From assembly GCA_963854835.1 (NCBI GenBank), contig OY978526.1, positions 47,149,140 to 47,213,139 of the forward strand: DNA of 64,000 nucleotides, read 5' to 3'. The notes below the pieces were generated by a model. That model was not told the origin of the DNA, did not search any database, and saw only the letters and a program-made list of their open reading frames with translations. This DNA is from Megamerina dolium. Lineage: Eukaryota > Arthropoda > Insecta > Diptera > Megamerinidae. The translations under genes were made by a program, and so were the position numbers. Numbering within the stretch: position 1 is the stretch's first letter; each line of letters begins with the position of its first letter. Below are positions 23,576-37,604 of this stretch, in pieces.

Positions 23576-26547
23576 TATATATATAGATGTTTTTTTTTTT
23601 ACCAAAACATCAAATATTTTGATGAAAAATAATCAGACATCATTTATAAAATGATATTTTATAGAAACATGTTTATATTTTATAGAAACACACACACACA
23701 AATTTTGATCGTTTCTCAATCAAAATGTTTAATGATTTTAGAACAAAGTAACAGAAGGTGAAAAATTTTATTTCATAAAATTTCACTCGTAAAATGTTTA
23801 TTACTTACGTAGTAGTTTCATAGAATTCCGATGATTATCATTATCATCAGCCCCACCTCACCATTGAAATTTACGTCTATTAAATATTGTCGGGTATATC
23901 ATAATTATTAGAACGTGAACGTGTACGTGCACGTGTATTAATGATGTTGCGCAGCTCTAGCATTTCCTTGATAATACACTTCGAGAAACATAATTCTTTC
24001 CCTTTTAGTGACATCTGGAGTCCTTCATAAGCCCATAGATGTCGTGAACAAATGCGAACAAATTAAATTGTGGTATGCAAAGCAACATTTTTGCTTTTGT
24101 TGCTTTCGCTATCAATAACAATCAAACCTTAAATATTATAATTTAGCTTAAAACATTGCGACTTCCATCTTTCCATTTGGTGAATTGAAGTGAAAGTTTC
24201 TAAAATATACACATTTCTTATTAAAACGATTTAAATAATAACAATCGTCCATATTACCGTCATCAGTGTACTTAGCGTGCAACCTTTCAACAAAATTTCA
24301 ACACATTTAATGCATCAAGAATTAAATAGGAATTTTGTGCTTGAACAACATTTACAAATCGAACAATCTGAAAGGTCGAAACTGGCACAGAAATGAGAAA
24401 CGGAATTCTGAATCTCTAAAACAATTTGAAACAGCGGGAATGGAAATTAAGAAATGCCATTACCATTACCGCGGCAACATTTCCTCTGCTCAATTTCAAT
24501 TATCCCCACAGTCATCTTTGTTGTGCTGATAGGAAAATAATTTAAACAGAGAAAAGTGGATGGAAATTTTCATTTAGATATATGTGTATAGCTACAAAAC
24601 AACGCTATATGAATACATAGCTTAGATGATTTGATGGTGGTATAAAAGCATTCAAAGAACTACGATGCCAAAGGTATAATGACTATGAATGTAAAGACGA
24701 TGGCGGCCAAAATAACAATGATAGTAGCAACGATGCTGATTATGGTGATGGTAATACATATTTAAATAGAAGAATTAGTAAATGAACTTGGATCGTGCCG
24801 ATTTTAAAATGCAATCATTTAATGTGATATCTGCCAAACAAATGAAATGGGTGAGTGCTACTCTTCCCCATTATATTCAACATCATTGTAGCATCTTTAT
24901 CCTCCTCATCAAGCAATCGATTCATTTCTTTTCATTCCATTTATCCAGTAGCACCAGTCAGTTTTGTTTAAAATAATAGGATAGAAAATTAATCGTCCAT
25001 CCAAACTATTGATAAAGACGAGGAGGAGGAATTGGACAATAGAAACGCAAAATATAAAATGGCTATAGATTATTCGATTTGAAAAAGAATGGAATGAAAT
25101 TTTCCCTCCTATTTCAATTCATTAATATACACAACGACAAAATGCTAATTTATTTTCAATACGTCCCTTTTAAAGAGTCATAGGCTCTCCTTAAAATGAA
25201 CGACCTTCAATTAATTTATACTTTATATAAAGAATTTTCGCGTATTCATCACTACTCCTTTCTTCTTATCATCCTCTTCTTCAGTATTTTATATGGTGCT
25301 CAGTGTGAATCGTGACTCGATTTTCAATAAGCATATACGTTTGGTAAATTAATTGAAATGAAAATATGATTTTGTTAAACTCTAAGCATGAAATACACTA
25401 ATTTCAATTCGAATTCAATTCCGTTTGGGGCAATATCGATTTTATTCTGTATCATTTAAAAAGATGCTTAAATTTAAGTAGATACTTATTGAAAAGGGTC
25501 TGAGCACATTTGTCATATTTTGGCAAAATGTTTTCACCATAATGTGATATTTCATAAATTCGGTATAATTTGTACGAAAAGCAGTAAGTGTAAGAATATG
25601 TCTTTGAAGTTACGGCTTCGTAACCTCAAATATAAACTTAGATAAGTGAAATTAAATTCGCATATACATATTTAGTATATACTTCCCAATATTGTATTAA
25701 CTTGTGTAGTGGAATGTACGATATTTCTGAAAGGAAGTCATCGAACAAGCATTACTTTGCGCTCACTGACAACCACCATGTCAATGAATAGCACATCCAA
25801 TCGAATATGTGTTACATATATGCAATACAAACAAATTGTATTTTTATTCAATAAATAATAATATTTGAGTGTTGTTTCTTTTTTATTTTATTTTTTCCTT
25901 TAAAATATGAATTCCACAAAAACAAAATCTGTTAATGCCTTTGATCCTTAATTCAATAGATGTTCATGTTTTCGTGATATTGTTGATTCGTTCATTTCCT
26001 TTGCCACACTTCAGTGCTTTAAGTCACTAAATTATATTACGTTTTACCCTTTTTTTCTGCATTAGTTTGGTGAGAATTGTTTATTCGCCACATCATAAAA
26101 CCACTGCAAATATGTACAAACACAAAAGTAAAAGCGTAAAAGACACAAATTCAATACTTTAGTGTATACAGGATCGAGGCTATGGTTTCTATGAATATAG
26201 TAGGAGTAAACAAGTTACAAAGAAAAATAAAATCAAAGAAGTACGCATTGTCATATGTAAATACATTAGGTCTTGTCACGATAAAATGTTCTTAGGTACT
26301 GATTCCTTCTAAAAATTAACGCTGGTTTATTATAAAATAATTTCCATAATATTTCCCTTTTAGGGGTTTAAGCTCATTTATTTGCAAAACACATCTGAAG
26401 ATGTCGTTATTTTTAGGAATAAGAAGAAAGCCATCGAAATCCATTCAAAAGTATTAGAAAATAAAAAAAAATACACTATATCTATTATTAAATATTATTA
26501 CTTGAAGCGTACTAGATTGGACTAGCTCTGGACTAGATTTTTTTAAT
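23576..26547. other. No recognisable gene or element
   Basis: AT-rich DNA with short purine-rich stretches such as the GAGGAGGAGGAA near 25020. The short frames (64 codons at 24335 and 24782) lack motifs. Confidence 0.5.
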
Positions 26548-26551
26548 TTAA

Positions 26552-27240
26552 GGGGGACTTACACCTTGTCACTTTCAAAAAAACCATTTTTTTCTTTTAC
26601 ATTTTTCTGATCTAAAGGGTCTTATAATCAGCCTGTAAAAGGATTCGTCTCTATTTCGAGAGTATTGGAGATTAATCCAGATTAATCGTAAGTCTCACGT
26701 GTTGTTTTGAACGCGGTTTTCCGAAACTTTAATTTTTCAAACAGGTGTACACCATTACGAGAGAACAAATCAACGTATCGGATTAATTTTTTTTGTTTTC
26801 AGAAAACTCTTAGCAAGGTCCCGATCATTCATTTTCAAGATTTACTGAATTTTTACAGTTTTACATAAGACAAAAAACATAGTACGAAAATTAATTTTGT
26901 AAAAAATACCCGCCATTTTGTGAAAAATCGAAATTTTGAAAAAGTGAACGATCGGGACCTCACTAATGTAACAATAATTGAAATTGAATTTTTGATTTCA
27001 GATAGCTAGGGTCGATCTAATCATGTACACCGTTTGACCTTTCACTTTTGAGGCGCGCGCTGTTAATCTCATCTCAAGGTCTTGTAAGTCAACATGACTA
27101 TGGAAAGAAAATCATGTGCGGTATTTTATTGTTCTTCTAATAAATAAAAACAAAAATTCAAATGAAAATCTTTTCTAGTTTCTTTACAATAAATTGTCAA
27201 AAACTAGCTCCAAAATTGGCTTACAAGGTGCAAGTCCCCC
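26552..27240. mobile_element. Non-autonomous DNA transposon with 18-bp inverted repeats at TTAA
   Basis: The left end reads TTAA then GGGGGACTTACACCTTGT; the right end is its inverted copy with one mismatch (ACTTG for ACTTA), then TTAA at 27241-27244. A TTAA duplication suggests piggyBac-type insertion. The same bases can equally be read as TA plus AGGGGG, which would fit Tc1/mariner. An internal inverted repeat pairs 26817-26838 with 26936-26959 (GGTCCCGATC arms). The 689-bp body has no coding capacity. Confidence 0.75.
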
Positions 27241-27244
27241 TTAA

Positions 27245-28639
27245 AATACACTCGCGCAGCATCTGCTAATCTGAACTTCAAAGTGGTTTTCAATTAGAAC
27301 TTTAAAGAACAAAGTCAAGAAAGTCATTTGTATCCCAATGTCCGGCCGAGGTATATTTAATATTAACTACAGATGCAAATGGTGCCCAGTTGACGTTGAT
27401 CCTCAATGTGTTTACTTTCTGTATGTATCCACAAAAGAAGATTGGAATGAACTTTACAGAGGCATAACCTCCCGACTTAACTATCTGACAGATATACTCC
27501 AGTAGTATAGTTTTTATCAAGATCTAGTTGTATAGATATAGTTCAGCATAAAAGATGTTTGGGTATTTTCCCATTATTTCAAAAAGCCTTTCGTTAGAAA
27601 TCCGGCTGTACGTTTTAATTAGGTTCAGTGCTTTAATCGTTCTGAGGACTGAGCTTATTACTTGCTTTGAATATGTGCAGACGTATGGGCTAAAAGTAGC
27701 TTAACGGATAACGGATTTTTTCTGTAAAGTTTCACTAAAGCCAACATTTATTGTGTATTTTGAGAATTATAATAAAACAACTTAAAGTTAATTTTCTTAA
27801 GGTGAGGCGTTTTAATGTACATACATACGTATATGCATATTTTTCTTGTAGCCCTTTCAATCACAAGTAAAGTTTCTGCATTGATATTATTCTTTTAAAG
27901 CAGCTCTTGTTAGTTTGTGTATGAATTTGCCATCGTAGACATTGTATTTGTGTACTTAGCAAACAATCAGCTTGTGTTTACTTAAAAAATTGATGTAAAT
28001 TTCCTTCATGCGTTTAAGCAATGTGAGCCAAATATTCACTGAAGTCATGTCAAAACGATAAATTGACGGGTTGAAGCATTTTTTTCTTGTTACTTTATTG
28101 TAATATGTATAAATGTATTTATTTGTATGTAGGTGTATATTATTTAATATAAGATTTGGAGGATTTTACAATATCCTATTGAAAATCGAATTTCTGAAAA
28201 AGATTATAACTTTGGGGGAGAAAAAGAGAGAGAGAGAGAGAGAGAGAAAGAAAGAGAGTTTACAGCGGCGTACACAGATAAACCATCGGGGTTGTGTGAT
28301 AATGGATATTTTGTTATGGAAACATTGTATCATTTTTACCACAAAAAATCTCTCTCGACTTTAAAAACGGTAACGGATGTGCCAGGGCTACCCTAAAAAG
28401 CGTCCTGTGATATTTAATAGAACTAAGAGATTTGTTTTCAACATCGCAAACTAGAAACGAAGTCCCATACAGAGGAAGCTTGACGTCAGTAAGCTGCGAT
28501 AATCAGTGATATCAGATGCTTTTGCCGCGGGACCATCGGACCAGTTTATATAGTAAGAACACTTCCCAACTTTATGATTCATGCGCACGATGGAAACATA
28601 TGACTACTCACTCCATGGCTACGGTTGCCGCAGAGGTAC
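27245..28639. other. No recognisable gene; GA repeat at 28224-28258
   Basis: AT-rich DNA with a GA microsatellite of about 35 bp. The 83-codon frame across the repeat is not supported as a gene. The part from about 28380 may belong to the family C copy that follows. Confidence 0.5.
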
Positions 28640-29815
28640 GAGTAATTGGTTACTACCGACCTCTGAGGAATGCGTAATATGATCAGCAGAGTTGCGACGT
28701 TATCGCAGAGAAAGACGCCGCCTATAGAAAACCCTTGGATACAAATACTTCTCGTGCCAGTAAGGAGCGTAGCACAGGAAGATACGTATTTTCAGGCACA
28801 AAGAGAAAGAGTTAAGTAGACGCTAGTGTGAGGAAATAGAGATGAGTATTGACAAAGATGATGAAAATTCCTTAAGAACGACAAGTGCCTGAGTGGCGTT
28901 TTAGATCTGGTTGCAGTTGTCCGGAGTGTACTGAATCTGTGAAGAGAACCCTTCTCAAAGTTTTTGAATGCCGTGGAACAGATTGCCAAAAGTCCTCAAT
29001 TACAAATAATGGTGTTGACGACCATCCGGCAATGATGAGCTTGAAAAGCCATTCACACTACAGGTCCTTACGGCCCCCATGACGATTTGTTCAATACAGG
29101 TGGCGATAATATGCTCCCCTGAATGCTTCAGCTCATAAGAAGAATATAGTCGGAAGAAAGCATGCCCGATGATTGGAGGCCAGTCTACCGTGGCGCCAAC
29201 TCTTAAGCATCGCATAGGAAGTCTCATCGTATGTACTATGTGTAAGATTGAAGCCTCTGCTCACCAATCTGATTAGTCCTGAAGGGTCCAGGAGAAGACC
29301 CAAGAAAAAGAATTATGACAAGCCAACTATTTGTTGATTCTAAAGCAGATTTCGAGAGTCCGGTTAGTGATTACCTTTACACAACAAGGTCTGAGTTGTA
29401 TATCTCTGCAAAGCTCATTCGACTTTGCAGAATGACATTGCTTACTTCCCTTCACCTCTATTCGGCATGAAGACGCAAGCAGTCAGTGCTGTATTATCTT
29501 TAGGAAAGAGAGTCGTGGTTAATGGATCTTATGGTTAACGTGGCCCAGACGAAGTAACTGATGTCAACAAGCAAAGCCTTTGGGAAGCATAACACTGTTG
29601 AGCACTATACTGTGCAAGTCTTTCATCATACCTCATATATGGTGCTGAAGCCTGGGCAATTTCCACCTGAGATGAGAGGACGCTTGGAGTTTTCGAGATA
29701 AAAAGTTGGACCTCTTCGCTTTGGGGACGAACATCGAATAAGGTATAAAGCTGAGCTATACGACCATGACCTGGCGTTGGGCTAGCCCTAATGAAAAGGT
29801 CAAATAATAGAAACC
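28640..29815 (+). pseudogene. LINE family C, copy C3 (heavily decayed)
   Basis: Family C pieces occur in order: EKDAAYRKPLDTNTSRA near 28710, CPECTESVKRTLLKVFE near 28917, ITNNGVDDHP near 29000, RLKPLLTNLI near 29250, ADFESPVSDYLYTTRSE near 29345, AKLIRLCRMT near 29410, YGAEAWAIS near 29640 and the TLGVFEIK block after that. Stops and indels are frequent. The 3' terminus is not preserved. Confidence 0.7.
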
Positions 29816-32800
29816 TGCTTGAAGTTTCTAACGGGCACCATATTTGCCTTTGCAAGCAAAAAAAGAAGGAAACAAAAAAATTGCAAATACAGTCGATGCT
29901 AACGATTTGTTTCTTTCTTTTTTCCCAGCTGTATATTTGTTCCTGTTCAAACGAAGTTAAGTAAAATTAAAAATAAAAGAAAGTTAAATAAAATTAAACA
30001 AGTTAAAATTTCACAAGCAGTAGTGTGAAGCCGAAACGTAGAAAGTGAATACATGAATTTAATGGCACATTACACCGGCGCATATTCTTTCTTAAAAAAA
30101 AGAACCCATAATAAAATTTCCGATATAGAAATCTTTAAAGTAATTAAAAACACTTATAGGTTAGAACCTTATTTAAACATATGAAAATTAAAAGTAGAAT
30201 ATCCAAAATCGTGGTCGGATTCCAGTAATTAACATGAACCGCAAAAACATCAATTGTTCGTCCATTTTCGTATTTGAATTCAGCGCTATGTTATTAAGGA
30301 TGGTCTAATGAAAACTTAGTGTACTAAAAGAAATAAACATTAAATTCTCAGGTTTTTGTAGCTATAAAATCTACAAATCTCAATCGATCTACGAATGCTA
30401 TGGCTATGAAAGGTTCAGCGTGTAAAGTGATGATGACGGCATTTGCAATAACTTGGATAACCTGTTTGTGATGGATAACCTAAATTTACAAAAGCAGGTT
30501 GAAAATTTCAACGCACGGGAAAGTCTATGTTTTTCACATATTTTCGCAAAGAAACAAATAAAAAGAACATCTAAATTCTCGTTAAGTCCTAACAAAATAT
30601 GAAATATTTATGTAGTCTATGTTTCCCGTTTCAGCCAGAGAATAGTGTTCTGTAATGATGATAAAATGTATAAGAATTTACATATCCACTTGTCCTTCTA
30701 CACGCACACATGGGTAAGTTACTTTCCTTCATACAAACATGCACTCTAAAATCATTTTAACCGTTAAAACACACAAATCCTCTTCTTTTGATACTACACA
30801 TATATACATACATATCTAAGGTATATGGTACTTGGTATCTTGTATCAGAGCGATTGTTCAAAGCACTGCAACAACCAGGAATAATGGCGTTTTTGTGTGC
30901 AAAAGGATTTATGTTTTCTTCATTTATAAAATGCGACAACATATCTTATGAATGTCGGTTCTACTGCCGCTGGTACCATATAAAACCCGTCAACGTGTTA
31001 CATTTGTAGTCATACGAGTATGCTGAAAAGGATAAAGCAAAGCGAAAGATGAAAATGACATAACGCGATGCAAGGTCTGATAACATAAGGTATTACAAAA
31101 AGAAAAAAAAAACTTATGTTAAGGGCCAGTGTGAAATGTGAACAAGTGGTGGCAATTGTCTAAATTTCTGGAATTCCGACAAAGTTCTCGAATTGCAACT
31201 CTGAATATTGCTAAAAGCATTTTGGAAAATGCAAATTTCCGCAGTACAACACAATTATCAAAGTCTGTAAAGCAGCACGGGAATCTTTAGATTAATGTCA
31301 AATGTGTCTCATATTTCGCATAGGTCCTACAAAATACATACATATACGACTTTATGCTTTCTTGAATAGAAACGACGGCACATTCAATGTGAGCGTATTT
31401 ACATAGCTACGATTATACAAATCTATATATCTACGTATTTATATTACATGCGGCTATATCAGAGGCGCACACAGGATTTTATTTGGTTGGTAGAAAATTA
31501 CGAATAATTTTTCGACTAGTTAGTTAAACTCTACCTCTTCCCTCAGCTTCCGAAATAGCTAACCAGTGAAACATTTTCGGAATATAGCAGCTTATTTGCG
31601 AAATGGTCTCAATAAAGAATTCTCTTGACGTATACAGATAAATCGAAATTTCTACATTTTACTTTTTCTGAATATTGAAAATAAATTATTTTAAACAAGA
31701 TACTCAGGATATTTACATATTACAAAAGTGATGGGAAGCTTTGGAAAGTTACAAATATGTGACAGAATTTGAAAAGGGTAATTCAAACACAAATGAAATT
31801 ATGTTGGTTAATTAAATTAATGCAAATCAAGTAATTTTAAGAATAACTCGCACGGAGATAGTTTAAATTGGCTTAGCTCATATCTACATCTATTTTGTCG
31901 ATCAATGTAGCTGGTCGTAACTGAACTAATCGTAGATTGCATATTGTGCAGTCGTAAATTGGTATAAAACTACGATTATTTGTGTATATCTCTCGCCTAA
32001 CAAATGTCATTAAGTATATGTACATCGTTTTATGAGAATAGCATTTTTATTTTAGTTTTGGTTAGATGGTGTCACAAGCTATATATTTCCAAAAATTCTC
32101 CATTTTCATGCTGGAAATGATCAGCTCGCTATTCGAAATGTGTCTGAATTTGTACGATAATTTCCAGAGATATACGCATTTCTTTCTTTCATTCATTTCG
32201 TTCTTTTTATAGGCGAATATTTAAATACCCATGTTTGCTATTTGCCGAAGACCGGATATCACAAATATTTCTAAATTATTTTATTTACACATAATATTAT
32301 GTAACTCTTTCGTGATATATTATTGTCTATAGTTTCGTGATACATATATGATAGAGAGTAGCTAGAGATAAAAAAAATGTATGCACATTTTATAGCCGCT
32401 ACTGGACTACTTAGTGCGGGATGTGCCTAAATGTAAATTTTTATATTTTTAATAGCATTCGTACAGAATAAAAGATATACGCTCTTTCACAAATCTCTGT
32501 AATTATTTGCTTTTTCTTATGAAAGAAACGACTTGATTAGTTTCGTTTGTGAAATGAAATGGGGAGATTGTGTGAAAGATTAAAAACTATTTAATGGCTA
32601 AAATAACTACGAAGATATGTACATATGAAGATATTTCAGTTATTATTATTATTATTTTTTAATTAACCGCACCTTCATGTATAAAGTTCAAATTTGTTAT
32701 TTATGGTTAAATATTGCTATCCGCAAGCAAATATGATATGATGTGAATGCATGTACCAAATTGCGGTGATATCAGTATACAAGCAAATATTACTTAAAGC

Positions 32801-32860
32801 AATCAGCATGTGTTTCTATTGCAATATTCTCTAATATATAACTTTGTTATTGTTCTATCT
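29816..32860. other. No recognisable gene or element
   Basis: AT-rich DNA with small random frames (63, 61 and 73 codons). Nothing matches a known family. Confidence 0.5.
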
Positions 32861-33035
32861 CAGTAACAATTTGTCATGAAAAAGCTTCTAAAAGACCTAT
32901 GTGACAAAGCGGCTAAAATAGGTAGGTCTCTTCTAATAATGTCCAAAATTTAACACGCACAATAGTAATGGAAAAGGAGCTCGTTTAAAGAGCCCTTCGG
33001 AGCTTCAAGTGCCACATATTTATTTATTTATTTTC
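32861..33035 (+). mobile_element. tRNA-derived SINE, copy D (5' truncated)
   Basis: Starts inside the body at CAGTAACAATTTG and runs through AAAAGCTTCTAAAAG, GCACAATAGTAATGGA and AGAGCCCTTCGGAGCTT to a TTTA repeat tail. The tRNA head is absent. A block around AAAAAGTGATGTCGC is missing too. Confidence 0.78.
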
Positions 33036-35220
33036 TTGTTGTTCTATCTCTTCCTCTCATTTTTGTAGATATGATTAAGGGTAATTTTAACAGTAGCAAG
33101 TTAACTCATATTTTTCAGTGGCAAAACTGCTAGTTAACTATACTAGCTGCTGTAAAAGTGGCCCTAAGTGACTTATTTTTTTTATGAGACAATTAAAAAA
33201 ACAACCAAAATCCGATTCATTTTCATGTAAATTTCTCTGCGACAAACCCAAATCATGTACTATAGTTCTTCTGGCACCATTACAATGCAATACTCGTATA
33301 TGCACATTTTAATTGTGAATGAAGTTTTTTTATTTTATTGCAATCCTTTCTTTTTTTTGAAAACATTCGCAATATAATCTTTGAATAACAATACGTGTAA
33401 TGTTCATATTATTCGTTAGTTCGATGCTACGACCTACGCAAAAAATATTCATATGTATGTGATTTTCAGAGTACTTCTTTATGGTTTTTTTTCTGAAGCC
33501 TTTTGTGAACAAATCAGGATTGACTGAATGTTGAGAAAGCACTTGTTGTGCTTGGTGCTGTAAACATTTGAAGCATTTTGTGACATTTCCGTTTTCCTAA
33601 ACTAGTTATGTCACATCGATTAAACAAAGGAATGTAACATAGTTTAAGCATAGATTAGCTGAAGTATTTTAAAATTTGTATGGTTTTATATAAAAAAAAA
33701 ACCAAAAATCGTATTTTTCTGATACCTTGGATAGATCTAATGATTAATTCATTAGATTCATTCATATTGAAACGACCGAAATACATACGTACGAAATCAA
33801 CTTAGCTTTAGACAAATTTGGAGAACATTTTTTAAATAAATTTTAAACTAAAGTATTCAGACGTTAAGTGAGAAGAGTTTCCACGAAAATGTATACAAAT
33901 TATTTTGCACTATACAATATATGTATGGTACAAAAAATAAAACGCAACATTTACCTTCTTAATTACAAATGATTTTGATCCTGTCGACAATTTAATATAA
34001 ATATCCATTTTTGGGGAGTTAAAGCGCTAACAATTCTTGAGTGTACAAAACTTGCCGAGCGCAAAACCGATTGAAGTCTGTAGTGAAAGCTAAGTTCCAT
34101 TAAAAGCCCTAAAAGCCGTTGTAGTGGTACCATATCATCGCATATGAATACCATTGTGCATAGCAATATACTGTACTGTACAACAATACATTACGTACAT
34201 ACAAATATGATTGCATCAACTACACATATGTATATCATTATGTACATACATGTTCATACATACATACATATCTATTTTTGTTTCACTTTTGTTTACATTT
34301 CGCTTTTCTTGAAATGCACAGCCAACATGATATACTGATATTTTCGATCATTTGCATTGATATAGAATATCATTATATTGTGTTTACACAAGTGTTTACG
34401 CTCTAAGTGTTATGTATGTATGACCAAGTAACCCAAATCTAAGCATTGGTTTTTGCTGCAACCTAGGTATGGATTGATCTCGGTCAGCATATGGAAATGG
34501 ATGGGAATATTGAAAATTCTGGAAAGAATTATGTAGTATAAATAGAGCCCATATTTGAAAATAAAAATCAGAATTAAACTAACACGAATACGTGGTAGTT
34601 TATTTTCTCGAATATCAAGCTTGTAGTGGGAACACACCAGCTGTCAATTAATGGACTGTGACAATCTACCAGTTAGCTTAAATTAGTTAATCTTTTTACC
34701 ATTACATGACGTTACATTTTTTTTGGTAACATTACACCGTACTCACAAGGTAAATGATATTCAAATATGTAAGTTAAAATTTAACTCCATCGAAAAAAAG
34801 AACAGAATTCTGAGTTTTATGGCATTTTGAAGAACTTCTATCATTAAGAAGGAAGGCAGGATTACAGGGCATACTCCATGGTGAGGCTGTGTAAGATATG
34901 AGGTTTAACACTGTTAAGTCTGGGCTTCGAGTGAATTTATTAGAACTATCATCTCTAAGGGTTCTTGTAACAGTGATATGTCTCTGCTTTTAAATTTGTA
35001 CGACGATCTAATTCAACCAAATTCAAGGCTCCGAGAATTATCTCATTTTCGTATGTTCGTTGTAGGAATATCAACCACCAGAAGTACATGTAACGGCTTG
35101 CATCGACAACTAAAAAATCTAAATAACTCAGAACATTTTCTTTGTGTTTGAACTTGCTTTACCAGAATTTGAGGAAGTATTTACGGGTTAGATAGGAATA
35201 GACTTTGTACATTCCTTATT
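33036..35220. other. No recognisable gene or element
   Basis: AT-rich DNA. ACATACAT-type short repeats lie near 34195-34270. Nothing else is recognised. Confidence 0.5.
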
Positions 35221-35529
35221 CAGGGTGATTTTTTAACAGCGTTCGGATTTGATTAAAAAAACACATAAAATTTAGAGGAATGTATGAAATCTTTATTTGA
35301 GTCGATAGAAAGATCTATGTATATAAGTCAATATTTAAAGATAATTTCATGTAAATGTTGACCGCGGCTGCGTCTCAAATGGTTCATACCCTGGGTCCAA
35401 TTTTGGCATACTCTCTCCAACATATCCGTTGGTATCTCACGAAGAAATTCTTCAACATTGGCTTCCAGTGCGTCAAATGTCGCTGGCTTGTCATGAGCCT
35501 TTACATAGCCCCGAGGCTCCTCTTGTCGT

Positions 35530-36949
35530 GATGGAAATGGCAATCTGGTTAAAGATGTCCAGAGTGTACTGAGCCTATGGAGGGAACACTTCTCCATGTT
35601 ACTCAATGGCGATGCTACGAACACTTCCGCCAGTGGAGGAGATTGCCCGATAACCCCAATTACAGATGATGGTGTTGATGTTTTAAGGCTGAAGAACAAC
35701 AAAGCTGTAGATGCTGATGGCCTGCCTGCCGAGTTGTTTGAGACCGGAGGCGATGACCTGCTCGCCTCCATACACCAGCTCGTAAGCAGAATATGGTCGG
35801 ATGAAAGCATGCCTGATGATTGGAGGCTCTGTGTTCTCTGTTCCGTACATAAAAAAGGAGACCCCACAATTTGCGCCAACTACAGTGGAATAAGTCTCCT
35901 GAGTATCGCATACAAGGTCCTATCGAGCGTATTGTGAGAAAGATTGAAGCCTTTGCTCATCAACCTGATTGGAAAATATCAGTGTGGCTTCAGACCTGGT
36001 AAATCTACCATCGACCAAATTTTCACACTGCGCCAAATCCTGGAGAAGACTCAAGAAAAACAGACCGACACACACCACCTATTTGTTGATTGTAAAGTCC
36101 GGTACGCAACAATGTCTGAGTTCGGTATTCCTGCAAAGCTCATTCGACTTTGTAGAATGACACTGCATAACTCCCGTTGTGCAGTGAAAATTGGGAAGGA
36201 CCTCTCTGCACGTTTAATACCGAATGGCGTTTCAGAAAAGGGCAAGACGAAGTATCTATTGTCAACAAACAAAGAGTCCCGGCGTCTTGGACAGCACGTC
36301 ACTGTTGACAACTACGCTTTTAAAGTAGTAAGGGACTTTGTCTATCTTGAAACCAGCATCAACAACTGTAATGACGTCAGCCTGCAGATATTGCGTAGGA
36401 TAACTCTTGCAAACAGGTGCTACTTTGGGCTAAGTAAGCAATTGAGAAGTCGCGCCCTCTCTCGAAGATCGAAAATCACACTCTACAAGTCCCTCATTAT
36501 TCCTGTCCTTACATATGGCGTTGAAGCCTGTACAATTTCCACCTCCGATGAGCGAATGCTTGGAGTTTTCGAGAGAAAAGTCCTGCGTAAGATCTTTGGA
36601 CCTATTTGCGTTGGTAGCGTGTACCGAATAAGGTACAACCATGAGCTGTACGAGCTGTATGCCGATAATGAAAAGCGCATCAAAATCCAGCGGCTGCGCT
36701 TGATAATTTATGTCGAGCGAATGGAAGAACACGCTCCAGCTAAGAAAGTGTTATATTCGGAGGACGACTCAGAAGAGGAAGATCTAACCTCCGGTGGAAG
36801 AACAAGTACTGGAGAACCTGACGGCGCTTGGAATTTCTAACTGGCGCCAGCTAGCGAAGAACAGAGATGGCTGGCGAAGCATGCTATTTTCGGACTAAAT
36901 CGATATTCGGTTGTTATGGCCACATAAGTAAGTAAGTAAGTAAGTAAAC
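35530..36949 (+). mobile_element. LINE family C, copy C4, inserted in mariner
   Basis: Best-preserved family C copy, lying in the minus-strand mariner. It has an RT-derived frame, a 3' UTR with GGCGCCAGCTAGCG and TATGGCCACATAAG, and an AAGT-repeat tail at 36925-36948. The 5' end is truncated. Confidence 0.82.
35596..36840 (+). pseudogene. LINE family C pol, copy C4
   Basis: The first frame (35596-35937) has LRLKNNKAVDADGLPAELF, SMPDDWRLCVLCSVHKKGD and NYSGISLLSIAYKVLS, ending at a TGA at 35935. The frame from about 35944 has GFRPGKSTIDQIFTLRQIL, HHLFVDCK (motif A, then a deletion), EFGIPAKLIRLCRM, GKTKYLLSTNKESRR, LRRITLANRCYFGLSKQL, LTYGVEACTIS, LGVFERKVLRKIFGP and RIRYNHELYELY. The YADD box is lost by deletion between IGKDLSARL and GKTKYL. 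It is not autonomous. Confidence 0.8.
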
Positions 36950-37207
36950 GTGTAAAAAAACTGTTCACCGAACCCATCTCTTAATTGTGCCATTGTTTCG
37001 CGTGATGTGTGGATTGTGGATTCTTGTTGAAACCACATGTTAACCAAGTCCAGCACTTCCATTTTGGACAAAAAAGGTTTGTAATCATCGCACGGTAGCG
37101 CTCGCCATTTACTGTAACGTTCCTGCCTTCGCCGTCTTTGAAAAAGTACGGTCCAATGATACCACCGGCCCATAATTCACACTAAACAGTGCATTTATCG
37201 GGATCCA

Positions 37208-37604
37208 TTGGCAGTTCTTGGATGCTGTAGCTCAGTGCTTAGTGTGTTGGCCTTCTGATCTGTAGGTTGTGAATTCAATTTCCGGCTGAAGCATACTAAA
37301 TTTAATATCGAAAAGATTTTTCTTTCGAACGGTACCCATCTGTCGGCAAGCAATTGGCAATTCTTCCGGCAGTAACAATTTACCATGGAAAAGCTTCTAA
37401 AATAACTCTGTGACAAAGCTCAGAAAAAGTGATGTCGCAAAAAGTTCTGCCGTTCGGAACTGGCTAAAATAAGTAGGTCACTTTTAATTCTGCCTAAAAT
37501 TTAACACGCACAACAGTAATGGAAGAGAAGCTCGGCCAAACAGCCCTTTGGGGCTTTACGTGCCACATATTTATTTATTTATTTTATTTTATTGGAAGTT
37601 CTTG
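37208..37604 (+). mobile_element. tRNA-derived SINE, copy E, full length with target duplications
   Basis: The body at 37221-37591 is flanked by 13-bp direct repeats, TTGGCAGTTCTTG at 37208-37220 and TTGGAAGTTCTTG at 37592-37604, with one mismatch. It has the tRNA-like head (A-box region TAGCTCAGTGCTTAG), the whole family body, the AGCCCTTTGGGGCT hairpin-like 3' block, and a TTTA/TTTTA tail. This copy fixes the family boundaries: it begins GATGCTGTAGCTCAG and is about 371 bp long with its tail. Confidence 0.9.

Noticed and set aside
28113..28364. 83-codon frame with Arg/Glu repeats
   Set aside because: It is a translation of a GA microsatellite and flanking DNA.
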